Assembly (NCBI RefSeq): GCF_011742165.1
Contig: NZ_JAAQTO010000023.1
Span: forward strand, 124,001-188,000
DNA from: Billgrantia bachuensis
GTDB taxonomy: Bacteria > Pseudomonadota > Gammaproteobacteria > Pseudomonadales > Halomonadaceae
Length of the DNA: 64,000 nucleotides
Direction: 5' to 3'
Below are positions 18,117-26,413 of this stretch, one piece after another (the first letter of the stretch is position 1; every line of letters begins with the position of its first letter). Under the pieces are notes generated by a model. The model searched no databases. It was given only the letters and a program-made list of their open reading frames with translations, and had not been told where the DNA came from. The position numbers and the translations under genes are program-made.

Positions 18117-18848
18117 TCACTTCATTTCGAAGCCGCGCTTGGTCAGGAACTCGCGCATATGGGCGCGCAGCTTGCTGTCGAACAGCGGGGTGAGATTGCG
18201 TGACCAATTGGTGTCCTTGTTGCCGCCCTTGCGCTCGCTGTAATAGGCCTGCATGGCCTCGTCGAAGGCCGCCACCTGCTCGTCGTCGTCGGTGTAGTAG
18301 TCCTCCTTGAGGATAGCTTCCACCGGCAGGCGTGGTTTGACGTCCGGATCGATGGCCGGATAGCCGAGACACATGCCGAACACCGGGAAAACGTGCTCCG
18401 GCAGGCGCAGCAGGTCGCTGATGGCCTGGGGGTTGTTGCGAATACCACCGATGTAGCAGATGCCGAGCCCCTCGGATTCGGCGGCGATGGCGACGTTCTG
18501 GGCCATCAGTGCGGTATCCACGCTTGCCACCAGCAGCTGCTCGGTCATGCCGCGCACGACGTTGGCGCCGGTGCGTTCGGAAGCCTCGGTGGGGCGCTTC
18601 ATGTCGGCGCAGAACACCAGGAAGTCGGAGGCGGTGGCGACATATGACTGGCCGCCGGCCAGCTCGGCAATCATTTCGCGATTGGCCGGATCCTTCACGT
18701 GAATGACGGTGTAAGCCTGGACGTGGCTCGACGTCGCCGCGGCTTGGCCGGCGCGAACCAATTCCCGCAGCAGCTCGGCAGGAATCTTCCGGTCGGTGAA
18801 TTTGCGAATCGAGCGATGTGCTTTCAGCAGTTCGATGGTGGGATTCAT
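18117..18848 (-). CDS. nfsA: Oxygen-insensitive NADPH nitroreductase, NfsA family
   Basis: 243-aa flavoprotein of the NfsA/FRP group. Recognisable stretches are HRSIRKFTDRKIP at the N-terminus, AATSSHVQAYTVIHV (FMN binding), GLGICYIGGIRNNP and FGMCLGYP. The C-terminal RNLTPLFDSKLRAHMREFL tail is typical of this subgroup. It reduces nitro compounds and quinones with NADPH through bound FMN. GAGGCG stands just upstream of the ATG. Read leftward together with the deaminase and phosphoesterase genes. No SoxR/MarA-type box was recognised in its promoter. Confidence 0.86.
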   Translation of the reverse strand: MNPTIELLKAHRSIRKFTDRKIPAELLRELVRAGQAAATSSHVQAYTVIHVKDPANREMIAELAGGQSYVATASDFLVFCADMKRPTEASERTGANVVRGMTEQLLVASVDTALMAQNVAIAAESEGLGICYIGGIRNNPQAISDLLRLPEHVFPVFGMCLGYPAIDPDVKPRLPVEAILKEDYYTDDDEQVAAFDEAMQAYYSERKGGNKDTNWSRNLTPLFDSKLRAHMREFLTKRGFEMK

Positions 18849-19029
18849 GTCGCCTCGCGTAATGTCTGTCGATCGTTACTCTGCTTAGTATCTTTCATTG
18901 GCGGGGGCATTGCATTGTCTGCCCTGGGATGGAGAGTCCGGCAAGCTGCGCCGAACGTTAGCGGCCCTTGTAAACCAAATGCGAATCGTACTCGAAGATA
19001 ATATCAAGTGGCTGAATTTCAAGGAAAAA

Positions 19030-19059
19030 TTGACCACACCCATCGATTCACTCTAGGAT
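19030..19059 (+). promoter_or_regulatory. Probable sigma-70 promoter of the bacterioferritin gene
   Basis: TTGACC at 19030-19035, an 18-base spacer, and TAGGAT at 19054-19059, about 38 bases before the start codon. No convincing Fur box overlaps it. The 249-base interval from the nfsA start is otherwise empty. Confidence 0.5.
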
Positions 19060-19097
19060 GAGCCAATCTACCCCCTCACGCTAATACAGGGAACCGC

Positions 19098-19565
19098 ATG
19101 AAAGGCAAACAGACCATCATCGACGCCTTGAACGGCCTGCTGGCGGCGGAGCTCGCCGCCATGGACCAGTACTTCATCCATTCCGAGATGTACGCCGACT
19201 GGGGGCTCACCAAGCTTTATGAGCGCATCGCCCATGAATTCGACGATGAAAAGGGCCATGCCAAGCAATTGATCGAGCGGATCCTGTTTCTGGAAGGCAA
19301 GCCCGACATGCATACCCGTACCCCGGTACGCGTCGGCCAGGACGTCGAGGAAATGCTCGGCAACGACCTCCAGCTCGAATACGAGGTGGGAGATGCCCTG
19401 AAGGAAGCCATTGCCCTGTGCGAGCGGGAGCAGGATTTCCAGACCCGCAACGTATTGCTGGGACTGCTCGCCGATACCGAAGAAGACCATGCCTATTGGC
19501 TCGAGCAGCAGCTACGGCTGATCAAGATGCTGGGCAAACCGAACTACCTTCTCTCCCAGATGTGA
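19098..19565 (+). CDS. Bacterioferritin-family protein, non-heme FtnA-like subunit
   Basis: 155-aa four-helix ferritin subunit. The di-iron ferroxidase ligands are all present: Glu18, Glu51, His54 and, later, the YEVGD and TEEDH segments. The heme-binding Met52 of E. coli Bfr is Lys52 here (DDEKGHAK), as in the non-heme FtnA-type subunits of Pseudomonas. It should store iron in the cytoplasm without binding heme as a homopolymer, or pair with a separate heme-binding Bfr subunit encoded elsewhere. AGGGAA precedes the ATG. Single gene with its own promoter. Confidence 0.9.
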   Translation: MKGKQTIIDALNGLLAAELAAMDQYFIHSEMYADWGLTKLYERIAHEFDDEKGHAKQLIERILFLEGKPDMHTRTPVRVGQDVEEMLGNDLQLEYEVGDALKEAIALCEREQDFQTRNVLLGLLADTEEDHAYWLEQQLRLIKMLGKPNYLLSQM

Positions 19566-19635
19566 GCCCAGGGCGCCCGGCCGAGATTGCCATGCTAAGC
19601 TCAAGTGTCTCATTAGCTCGATAACGGAATGACGC

Positions 19636-20160
19636 ATGGAAGAGATCGGCCTGAGATGGCTGCTGGGCCAAGGTGTCAGCCTGGTGGCGCTGGCCCTGTG
19701 CATCGTAGCCTTCGCCAGCAAGCGCGACGATCGGCTGTTCGTGCTGCTGCTGTTCGCCAACGTTGCCTTCGCCGCGCAGTTCGCCCTCTTCGAGAGCTGG
19801 GTGGCCGCGGGCATCTCGGCGCTGATCGTGCTGCGCATCGCCCTGGTGCGTCGCTTCCCGCGCAATCGCGCGTTCATGCTCGGCATGCTGCTCGCCACTC
19901 TGGTGGTCGCCCTGCTGACCTGGAGTGGCCCGCGCGACATCCCGGCCCTGGCCGCGGGCCTGCTCGGCACCTACGGCATGTTCATGCTGAGCGGCATTCC
20001 CATGCGCATTGCACTGGCTACAGCGGCGCTGTGCTGGGTTGCCAGCAACGTGCTGGCGGGCTCGATCGGCGGCACCATCGCCGAGAGCCTGATCTTCCTG
20101 ACCAATGTGATCACCATGCTGCGCCTACGGCGCGATGCGCGGTTGCAGTGCTCGGCGTGA
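19636..20160 (+). CDS. YgjV family inner-membrane protein
   Basis: 174-aa protein with five or six hydrophobic helices and short loops. The pattern (GQGVSLVALALCIVAFASKR at the start, ISALIVLRIALVRRF, ESLIFLTNVITMLRLRRD at the end) matches the YgjV family of small inner-membrane proteins of unknown function. It is 70 bases downstream of the bacterioferritin gene on the same strand; no terminator lies between, so cotranscription is possible. Confidence 0.72.
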   Translation: MEEIGLRWLLGQGVSLVALALCIVAFASKRDDRLFVLLLFANVAFAAQFALFESWVAAGISALIVLRIALVRRFPRNRAFMLGMLLATLVVALLTWSGPRDIPALAAGLLGTYGMFMLSGIPMRIALATAALCWVASNVLAGSIGGTIAESLIFLTNVITMLRLRRDARLQCSA

Positions 20161-20187
20161 GATTTCCTGTTTCTTTATGTCATGTCG

Positions 20188-21033
20188 CTATGGCTTGTAG
20201 CGCGTCAATGCGATACCGCATGCGATTAGACCAGACGAGATGAACCGCCAGACGCCGAAGCCTTCCTTCAAGATGAAAGTGGAAATCAGCGCCGCGAACA
20301 GTACGCTGGTTTCACGCAGGGACGAAACCATGCCGAGCGGGGCATAAGCCATTGCCCAAATGACGATCCAGTATGCGCCGACTTGCATACCTCCACCGAT
20401 GGCTGCAGGGACTAAGCTGCCGCCAGCAATGTTTTTTATCGCTTTGAACTTCCAGGTAAGAGCAATGAGGAACGTCAGCAAACCGTTGCCTATCGTCAAG
20501 CACACCGCGAAGCCTAAAGCCGAGCCAGCTTGCCGCGCCCCCAAGCCGCCCACCAGCGTGTAGGAAGCGATTAAAGCCCCCGTGCCGAGGGCCAGCATTA
20601 TGGCACGAGGATTACTGGTAACACCGGCTCTTGTATCGAATGCTAGCGACATCACGCCAACCGACAGGAAGAGCACCCCGAGTAGCGGAAGGAAGCTCAG
20701 TACTTCACCAGCGAACACGGCGGCCCCCAAGGTAACAAGCAAAGGCGCCGATCCTCGAGCGATAGGATAGACCTGTCCAAAGTCACCATAGTGATAGGCC
20801 ATGGGCAGACAGAAGTGATAAGCCGTGTGAATCAAGATGGCCAAAGCGAGAAGTGGCCAGCTAGCGGGATCCGGGAGTATCACGAAGGGTAAGGCGAACG
20901 CAGAGAGGAGACTTCCAAATAGCGTAATTACCGCCATGACAGCGATTCTGTCACCACCTACTTTGACAACAGCGTTCCAACTTGCATTGAAAAATGCGGC
21001 CAGCAATACGACCAAAAAGATCTCAACGCTCAT
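20188..21033 (-). CDS. DMT superfamily (EamA-like) transporter
   Basis: 281-aa membrane protein with ten predicted helices made of two EamA-like halves. AAFFNASWNAVVKVGGD near the N-terminus and the final IALTRYKP are typical. The start at 21033 (MSVEIFLVVLLAAFFN) is chosen over 21105 because the hydrophobic first helix begins there and GGGGAT precedes it. Base composition looks less GC-rich than the flanking genes, hinting at later acquisition. It converges on the YgjV gene. Substrate unknown; drug/metabolite efflux is the family role. Confidence 0.8.
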   Translation of the reverse strand: MSVEIFLVVLLAAFFNASWNAVVKVGGDRIAVMAVITLFGSLLSAFALPFVILPDPASWPLLALAILIHTAYHFCLPMAYHYGDFGQVYPIARGSAPLLVTLGAAVFAGEVLSFLPLLGVLFLSVGVMSLAFDTRAGVTSNPRAIMLALGTGALIASYTLVGGLGARQAGSALGFAVCLTIGNGLLTFLIALTWKFKAIKNIAGGSLVPAAIGGGMQVGAYWIVIWAMAYAPLGMVSSLRETSVLFAALISTFILKEGFGVWRFISSGLIACGIALTRYKP

Positions 21034-21435
21034 TTCATCCCCGTTCCATGGCCATACGCAGTTACTCAGTGAGCGACGGCCTAACTGAGCGCATGCCGAT
21101 CGCACGGTTTAGCGGGAGGCGCCCATCCAGACGTCCATCCACGAAATAGCCTGCCCGCTTTCTTTATGATTCCTCAGCTTAGCAGCTGGGTTCGTGCTTG
21201 GCTGACAAGTTGCCGTAATGCTGGGATTCGCACTTGGCGCCAGGCTGCGCCAATGTCGCTTGAGGATGCGTTTGTGCACCTCGGCCATGGCATCTCTTTC
21301 AGCTGAAAAATCCACTGGATGCAGGTGCGCTCAATGGTGTCGTTAAGCGGCGGCGTACGCAGACCTGAACGTTGTCAAGGCCAGGTACGCTGGCACCACG
21401 CTCATGGCAAGCCGCCTAGGCCAACCCTCGCCCGC
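21034..21435. other. 402-base intergenic stretch, no gene recognised
   Basis: It separates the DMT transporter start from the end of the YCII gene. One open frame of 68 codons (21109-21315, minus strand) is present, but it has no recognisable domain and no good ribosome-binding site, so I do not call it a gene. The right-hand part includes AT-rich patches that could hold the transporter promoter. Nothing else was recognised. Confidence 0.4.
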
Positions 21436-21801
21436 TTACAGCTCCGGCCTTGGCTGGCTGAAGTCCACTACGGGGCGTACTTCGATGGCTCCGATACTGG
21501 CCAACGGATGTCCACTTGCTACTCGGGTGGCTTCCCCAAGGTCCTGCGCCTTGATGAGAATGAAACCGCCCAACACTTCCTGGGTTTCCATGAAGGGGCC
21601 GTCCGTCGCCAGCACTCCACCTTCTCGCTTCCGCACGACCTGGCCAGTTTCCGGCAGCTCCAGAGCTTCGCCCATGACGAAGTGGCCGCTCGCCTTCAGC
21701 ACCTCGTCGTAGCTCGTGCACTTCCCGAGCACTGCGTTGGCTTCGGGGCTGCCGCCAAAAAGCACCTTGGGATCGTAGTAGATGAAGCAGGCGTAGCGCA
21801 T
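21436..21801 (-). CDS. YCII/DGPF domain protein
   Basis: 121-aa protein of the YCII-related family. The defining motif is present: LATDGPFMETQEVLGGFILI, preceded by MRYACFIYYDPK. Dimeric alpha/beta barrel proteins of this family are often encoded near ECF sigma factor genes, but none is seen here. AAAGGAG stands about seven bases upstream of the ATG. Divergent from the VOC gene; the function is unknown. Confidence 0.82.
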   Translation of the reverse strand: MRYACFIYYDPKVLFGGSPEANAVLGKCTSYDEVLKASGHFVMGEALELPETGQVVRKREGGVLATDGPFMETQEVLGGFILIKAQDLGEATRVASGHPLASIGAIEVRPVVDFSQPRPEL

Positions 21802-21954
21802 GCTGGGCTCCTTTCGTTGTGTGTATGGTTCATTATCGTTTTGGCGCTCATGTTTTCGACATGTCAGGTCCTGTCGAAATCGCTGTGGCCCAATCGACTA
21901 GCAGGAGTCAGCACAATCGACTAACCCTGTTACACAACCCGATGTAGTTTGCTT

Positions 21955-22374
21955 ATGTCGCGCATGATCTTCGTGAACCTACCCGTTGCCGATCTGAAAA
22001 AATCGATGGCGTTCTACGAGGCGCTGGGCTTTACCAACAACCCGCATTTCACCGACGAGACGGCAGCGGGCATGGTGTTGAGCGAGACGATCCATGTGAT
22101 GCTGCTCACTCATGACAAATGGCGCACCTTCACCGACCGCCCGATTCCGCCGGCCGACTCCAGCGAAGTAATGCTCGCCCTCTCGTGTGAGAACCGCGAG
22201 GCGGTGGATGCCATGTGCAAGGCAGCTTCGGCCAATGGCGGCACGGCGGATATCAACCCTCCCCAGGACCACGGTTTCATGTACGGTCGCTCCCTGGCAG
22301 ACCTCGATGGCCACGTCTGGGAGTCATTCTGGATGGATCCGGCGGCCATTCCCCAGGATGGGGCCACAGGCTGA
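21955..22374 (+). CDS. VOC family (glyoxalase/bleomycin-resistance fold) protein
   Basis: 139-aa single-domain VOC protein (IFVNLPVADLKKSMAFYEAL, then DLDGHVWESFWMDP). The ATG at 21955 is preferred over the TTG two codons earlier. This subgroup is widespread and uncharacterised; it may bind a metal. The next gene, DUF1772, follows after 34 bases on the same strand. Confidence 0.83.
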   Translation: MSRMIFVNLPVADLKKSMAFYEALGFTNNPHFTDETAAGMVLSETIHVMLLTHDKWRTFTDRPIPPADSSEVMLALSCENREAVDAMCKAASANGGTADINPPQDHGFMYGRSLADLDGHVWESFWMDPAAIPQDGATG

Positions 22375-22408
22375 CAGGAAGCGTCACGATACAGGGGAGG
22401 GAGAACGC

Positions 22409-22879
22409 ATGCTGTCGTTGATTCTGTGGTTTTCCGCCATCGGTTGTGGACTTGTCGCCGGGCTCTACTTCGCCTTCTCGGGATTCATCATGCAAGCCCT
22501 CGGCCGCATCGACCTGGGGGCCGGCATCAGTGCCATGAACGCGATCAACAAGGTCATCCTCCGCTCCCCGTTCATGCCGCTCTTCTTCGGCACGACTCTC
22601 GCCAGCGCTGTGCTGGCCGCCCTTGCCCCGATGCGCTGGGGCGAGCCTGGAACAGCGCTGATGCTAGCAGGCGGGCTGATCTACGTAATCGGCATGTTCG
22701 GCGTCACGTTGGCCTTGAACGTGCCGCTCAACAACGAACTGGCCAGAGCTGCGGTGACTAGCGATGCGACCGCCGTCTGGCCGCGCTACTTGAAGCATTG
22801 GACACTTTGGAATCATGTACGCACGGTCGCGTCGACGGTCGCTTGCAGCTGCTTCATCGCGGCCCTGTTGGCTGTATGA
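22409..22879 (+). CDS. DUF1772 family membrane protein
   Basis: 156-aa protein with four predicted transmembrane helices. GLYFAFSGFIMQAL near the N-terminus, ALNVPLNNELA and the late WTLWNHVRTVAS are typical of DUF1772, the family that includes anthrone-oxygenase-like proteins. GGGGAGGGA lies nine bases before the ATG. It overlaps the 3' end of the convergent DUF1835 gene by 26 bases. Probably cotranscribed with the VOC gene. Function unknown. Confidence 0.78.
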   Translation: MLSLILWFSAIGCGLVAGLYFAFSGFIMQALGRIDLGAGISAMNAINKVILRSPFMPLFFGTTLASAVLAALAPMRWGEPGTALMLAGGLIYVIGMFGVTLALNVPLNNELARAAVTSDATAVWPRYLKHWTLWNHVRTVASTVACSCFIAALLAV

Positions 22880-24047
22880 GCGAGGGATTGGCCCATTTAC
22901 GCCGCCCCGTGAGCACATTCCGCCCCCGCTCAGTCAGGGCGAGCTGGCGGTGGGGCCATTCCCGGTGGGTAGCGCTGATATCGAGAAGCGGCTGGGGTGC
23001 GGCGATCAGCGGCTGGAGTAGCCACCAGAACATCAGGTCGCCCAGGTAGGGCAGCGGTTCGTACTCGCGCATCAGGTACGAGAATGCCTTGCCCACCGCT
23101 AGCGGGCCGTGGTCGCGCACGATTTCGAGCGTCAACCGTTCCGTCAGGCCGAGGCCGGTATCCGGTGATGGAAACTCCTGCAGGTGCCGGGCCAGCGCGC
23201 GGCCCATCATCGGCAGAGCCGGTGTGCCGGTGGCGGCGAGCGCTTGCAGCGGTTCAAGGCTGCCCGCGGTAAGCGCCCGCCAGGCCCGGGTGCCCAGTTC
23301 GAGCAGTGGCGCCTCGACGGGGCGCCGCTGTCGCCACAGCCAGGCCAGTAGATCCGGCGCAAGCTGGCCGATGCCGATAAAACGCTCCACCCCGGGCACT
23401 GACTCTACCGCCACCAGCTCGATCCGCGCCTTGGGCGGATTGATTCGCAGGCGGTGCAGCAGGTAGGCGAGAATCAGTTGATCGTAGCTGTCGTGCTCGA
23501 ACCACAGCACCAGCCGTTTATAACGCTCGAGCTGGTTCAAGGCCTCGTAGCCCTTGCGCAACCGGGCCAGGGCATCCCGCTCGGACATGCCGGAAACCTC
23601 CGCCAGGAAGCCGGCCCGCAGCCGCATCAGCTCCTCGGGCGACAGGGCGCGCAGCGGGCCGATGCAGAACGGATCCGAGAACTCGAGGAAGTCGCCCTCG
23701 AAGCCGGCGGAGCGCAGGCTGTGCTCGATATCCGAGCCGCAGCGAATGTGCAGCGTGGCCATATCGCGGTCGCCGCATTCACTCAACAGCCGCCGCGAGG
23801 CATCGAGCGATTCGATATGTGACTTGAACTTCGCCCAACTGGGAAAACCGCATTCGCGGGCGATGACGAACTGGGCGTCGGCCAGTTTCAGCGGCGTCTG
23901 GCGCGGCGGTATGTGCTGAAGCATCCTCGCCAGGGCGGGCGGTTCGTCGGCACGGGCGGCCTTGAGCAGTTCCTTGGCGCGCTTGCGCTGCTGTTCGAGA
24001 TTGAAGCGGCCGTGAGACGTGGCGTCACGCCGGGGGAGCGTGGACAT
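22854..24047 (-). CDS. DUF1835/DUF3658 domain protein with N-terminal helical module
   Basis: 397-aa soluble protein. Residues ~15-80 (FNLEQQRKRAKELLKAARAD, LADAQFVIARECGFPSWAKF) form a helical module often fused to ankyrin repeats or other domains. Residues ~95-225 (ATLHIRCGSDIEHSLRSAGF, FCIGPLRAL, LWFEHDSYDQLILAYLLHRL) match DUF1835. The C-terminal part is winged-helix-like and matches DUF3658. The start at 24047 is where homology begins; the open frame extends far upstream only because it runs antisense through the permease gene. No function is established. Confidence 0.75.
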   Translation of the reverse strand: MSTLPRRDATSHGRFNLEQQRKRAKELLKAARADEPPALARMLQHIPPRQTPLKLADAQFVIARECGFPSWAKFKSHIESLDASRRLLSECGDRDMATLHIRCGSDIEHSLRSAGFEGDFLEFSDPFCIGPLRALSPEELMRLRAGFLAEVSGMSERDALARLRKGYEALNQLERYKRLVLWFEHDSYDQLILAYLLHRLRINPPKARIELVAVESVPGVERFIGIGQLAPDLLAWLWRQRRPVEAPLLELGTRAWRALTAGSLEPLQALAATGTPALPMMGRALARHLQEFPSPDTGLGLTERLTLEIVRDHGPLAVGKAFSYLMREYEPLPYLGDLMFWWLLQPLIAAPQPLLDISATHREWPHRQLALTERGRNVLTGRRKWANPSLIQPTGPR

Positions 24048-24213
24048 ACGATTCCCTCCATGCGCCTGTGTCCGCCGGGCAGGCCGGGAGTCGTATGGAA
24101 TCCATGATGTAAAACGATGGGCGCAGCCCTTTCCGCGGACGGGGACGCCTTGCGGCGCAGCCCTTAGCCTCTCCGAAAACCACAGAAGCGTCAATCCGGG
24201 CTCGCCCCATTCC

Positions 24214-24242
24214 TTGACCCGCCAATTTATCATGATAAATTT
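24214..24242 (+). promoter_or_regulatory. Promoter with perfect 18-bp palindrome upstream of the YfcC-DUF1028-AllC operon
   Basis: A TTGACC (24214-24219) is followed by the perfect palindrome AATTTATCATGATAAATT (24224-24241), whose right half can serve as the -10 region (TAAATT, 16-base spacer). The palindrome lies 56 bases before the permease ATG in an otherwise GC-rich region. It is a good candidate operator for the GntR regulator encoded at the far end of the cluster; that link is inferred. Confidence 0.6.
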
Positions 24243-24296
24243 TATGGTATGCGTCGGTACTCCCCTCGCCGGCGCCCGGCGAACAAGGACAACGAC

Positions 24297-25688
24297 ATGC
24301 AGACAACCGAGCAGGCGCTGACACAGCGCAAGAAGAAGTGGTACCGGACGGTACCCGACCCCATGGTCTTGATCTTCCTGATTCTGCTGGCCACCTATGC
24401 CCTCACCTTCGTGGTCCCGGCGGGTGAGTACGAGCGGGTCGAGCAGGATGGCCGAACCCGCGTGGTGCCGGAATCCTTCACCTACCTTCCCGATGTGGAT
24501 GCCATCTCGCCGTTCGACATTTTCGTGGCGGTCCCTCGTGGCCTCAACGAGGCGTCGCTCTATCTGTTCATCGTGTTCATTGCCGGCGGCCTGTTCCATA
24601 TCCTGCAGCGCACCGGCGCCCTGGAGAATGCGATTGGCGTGGCGGTGAACCGAGTCGGCGTCGAACGACGCAACATCATCATTACCGCTGGCACCTTCAT
24701 CTACGGCTTCTTCGGGGTGGCCGTGGGCTTCGAGAACAATATCGCCCTGGTGCCCATCGCGGTGCTGATCGCCAGCGCCATTGGCTGCTCCAGCTTGGTC
24801 GGCACCACCATGGCCGTCGGCGGTATCGGTATCGGCTTTGCGCTTTCGCCGATCAATCCCTACACCGTGGGCGTGGCCCAAGGCATAGCCGAGCTGCCGA
24901 CCTTCTCCGGTGCCTGGCTGCGCGCCCTGCTGGTGGTCTCTTCGCTGGCCCTGCTCTCGTTTTACATCTGCAAGTGGGTGGTCAAGATGGATTTCGAGGA
25001 GCCGGACAACGCCAAAGCCATGACCAAGTCCCTGGATGAGTACCAGTTGACCAAGCAAAACAAGATGACCTTGGCCGTGTTCATCTTGGGCCTGGCAGCG
25101 ATGCTGGTAGGGGTTTTCACCCAAGGTTGGTATATCAATGAGATCGCCGGTATGTTCCTGTTGATTGCCATCGTGATCGGCATCGTCAATGGGCTCTCCG
25201 CCAATGAAATCGTCCGCCAGATGATGGAGGGTGCCTCCAAGGTGACGGCCGGGGCACTGGTGATCGGCCTGGCCGCCTCCATCCAGGTGATCCTCAACCA
25301 GGCCCAGATCATCGATACCATCGTTCACGGACTGAGCGGCCTGATTCAGGGGATTCCCGGCGCCATGTCGGCAATCATGGCCAGTGTGGTGCAGGGAGCG
25401 ATCAATCTCTTCGTGCCTTCAGGCTCCGGACAGGCCCTGGTCACCATGCCCATCCTGATCCCGGTGGCCGATCTGGTGGGCATGAGCCGCCAGTTGATGA
25501 TCACCGCCTTCCAGGTCGGCGACGGCCTGACCAACCTGATCGTGCCCACTTCCGGCGGCACCCTGGCCATGCTGGCCCTGGGGCGGGTCTCCTACGTGAA
25601 GTGGCTGAAGGCCATCCTGCCCTTCATGGCGCTGGTTTATATCCTGGCCTGGGTCGGCCTGGTCATCGGTCACTACGTCGGCTACTGA
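24297..25688 (+). CDS. YfcC family permease (C4-dicarboxylate/basic amino-acid antiporter superfamily)
   Basis: 463-aa inner-membrane protein with about twelve helices. PDPMVLIFLILLATYALTFVVPAGEYER at the N-terminus (given here as a region, residues ~17-45), the FGVAVGFENNIALVPI loop and the C-terminal FVPSGSGQALVTMPILIPVA are characteristic of the YfcC/DcuC-like group. The ATG at 24297 follows AAGGACAACG. Eight bases separate it from DUF1028. The cluster with an amidohydrolase suggests import of an amide, ureide, peptide or amino-acid derivative. Specific substrate unknown. Confidence 0.85.
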   Translation: MQTTEQALTQRKKKWYRTVPDPMVLIFLILLATYALTFVVPAGEYERVEQDGRTRVVPESFTYLPDVDAISPFDIFVAVPRGLNEASLYLFIVFIAGGLFHILQRTGALENAIGVAVNRVGVERRNIIITAGTFIYGFFGVAVGFENNIALVPIAVLIASAIGCSSLVGTTMAVGGIGIGFALSPINPYTVGVAQGIAELPTFSGAWLRALLVVSSLALLSFYICKWVVKMDFEEPDNAKAMTKSLDEYQLTKQNKMTLAVFILGLAAMLVGVFTQGWYINEIAGMFLLIAIVIGIVNGLSANEIVRQMMEGASKVTAGALVIGLAASIQVILNQAQIIDTIVHGLSGLIQGIPGAMSAIMASVVQGAINLFVPSGSGQALVTMPILIPVADLVGMSRQLMITAFQVGDGLTNLIVPTSGGTLAMLALGRVSYVKWLKAILPFMALVYILAWVGLVIGHYVGY

Positions 25689-25696
25689 GTCACCTC

Positions 25697-26398
25697 ATGA
25701 CCCTGTCCCTCATCCACTTGCAGCCGGCGACCGGCACGGTCGCCGCGCTGACGGCCACCGGCGGCGTGGCGGTGGGCGGCTACGTGCATCACGCCTGGCG
25801 TGGCCTGGGTGCTTGCACAACCCAGGGGCTGGTCACGAATCCTTGGTACCCCGAGAGTATTCGCCAGGCACTGGGCCGGCACTGCACTGCCCAGGAAGCC
25901 CTGCAGGAGGTGATCCAGCAGGACAGCGGTGCGTCGCGCCGCCAGTGCCTGGTGATGGATGCCAGCGGTCAGGCCGCGGTGCACTCCGGCAGCGACAACG
26001 TCGCGGTGTTGAGCGCCGAGCTGCGCCCTACGGTGGCGGCGGCCGGCAACATGCTGGCCGATGAGCAGGTCGTGGCGAAACTACTGCAAAGCTTTCTGGC
26101 GCTGACCTGCACCAACCCCGACGAGGTATGGGCTCAGAATGCCACACCCCGCTACCGCGACGGCTACGAGGCACACATGCTGGAGACCTTGGTCGAGTCG
26201 CTGGACGTGGCTTTGCAGGTCGGCGGCGATGCCCGCGGCACCCGCTCGGCCGCCCTGCGCATCGAGTCCTTCGATACCGCCCCCATCGACCTGCGTGTGG
26301 ACTGGGACGACGACCCCGCCGGTGCGCTACGAGCGTTGGCTCGTCGTGTGCGCGCTCCGGAGTTCTCCGCCTTCCTCGCCTCGCTGCCCACGAAATGA
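25697..26398 (+). CDS. DUF1028 domain protein (Ntn-hydrolase-like)
   Basis: 233-aa protein of the DUF1028 family, which has the Ntn-hydrolase fold and may self-process. Visible family patterns are MTLSLIHLQPATGTVAALTA at the start, GLGACTTQGLVTNPWY, the CLVMDASGQAAVHSG stretch and AAAGNMLADEQVV. It is 8 bases after the permease gene and 15 bases before the amidohydrolase gene, so the three genes form an operon. DUF1028 genes often accompany peptide or amide transport genes. A hydrolytic role on an amide is plausible, not shown. Confidence 0.8.
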   Translation: MTLSLIHLQPATGTVAALTATGGVAVGGYVHHAWRGLGACTTQGLVTNPWYPESIRQALGRHCTAQEALQEVIQQDSGASRRQCLVMDASGQAAVHSGSDNVAVLSAELRPTVAAAGNMLADEQVVAKLLQSFLALTCTNPDEVWAQNATPRYRDGYEAHMLETLVESLDVALQVGGDARGTRSAALRIESFDTAPIDLRVDWDDDPAGALRALARRVRAPEFSAFLASLPTK

Positions 26399-26413
26399 TT
26401 TCAGGAGAGAAGC

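Noticed and set aside
21109..21315. A 68-codon minus-strand open frame
   Set aside because: No domain, no good ribosome-binding site and no partner; not enough to call a gene.
22854..25328. An 824-codon minus-strand open frame
   Set aside because: Only the part from 24047 leftward is a real gene (DUF1835). The rest runs antisense through the permease gene, has no recognisable domain, and consists of the His/Asp/Gln-rich composition typical of GC-rich antisense reading.
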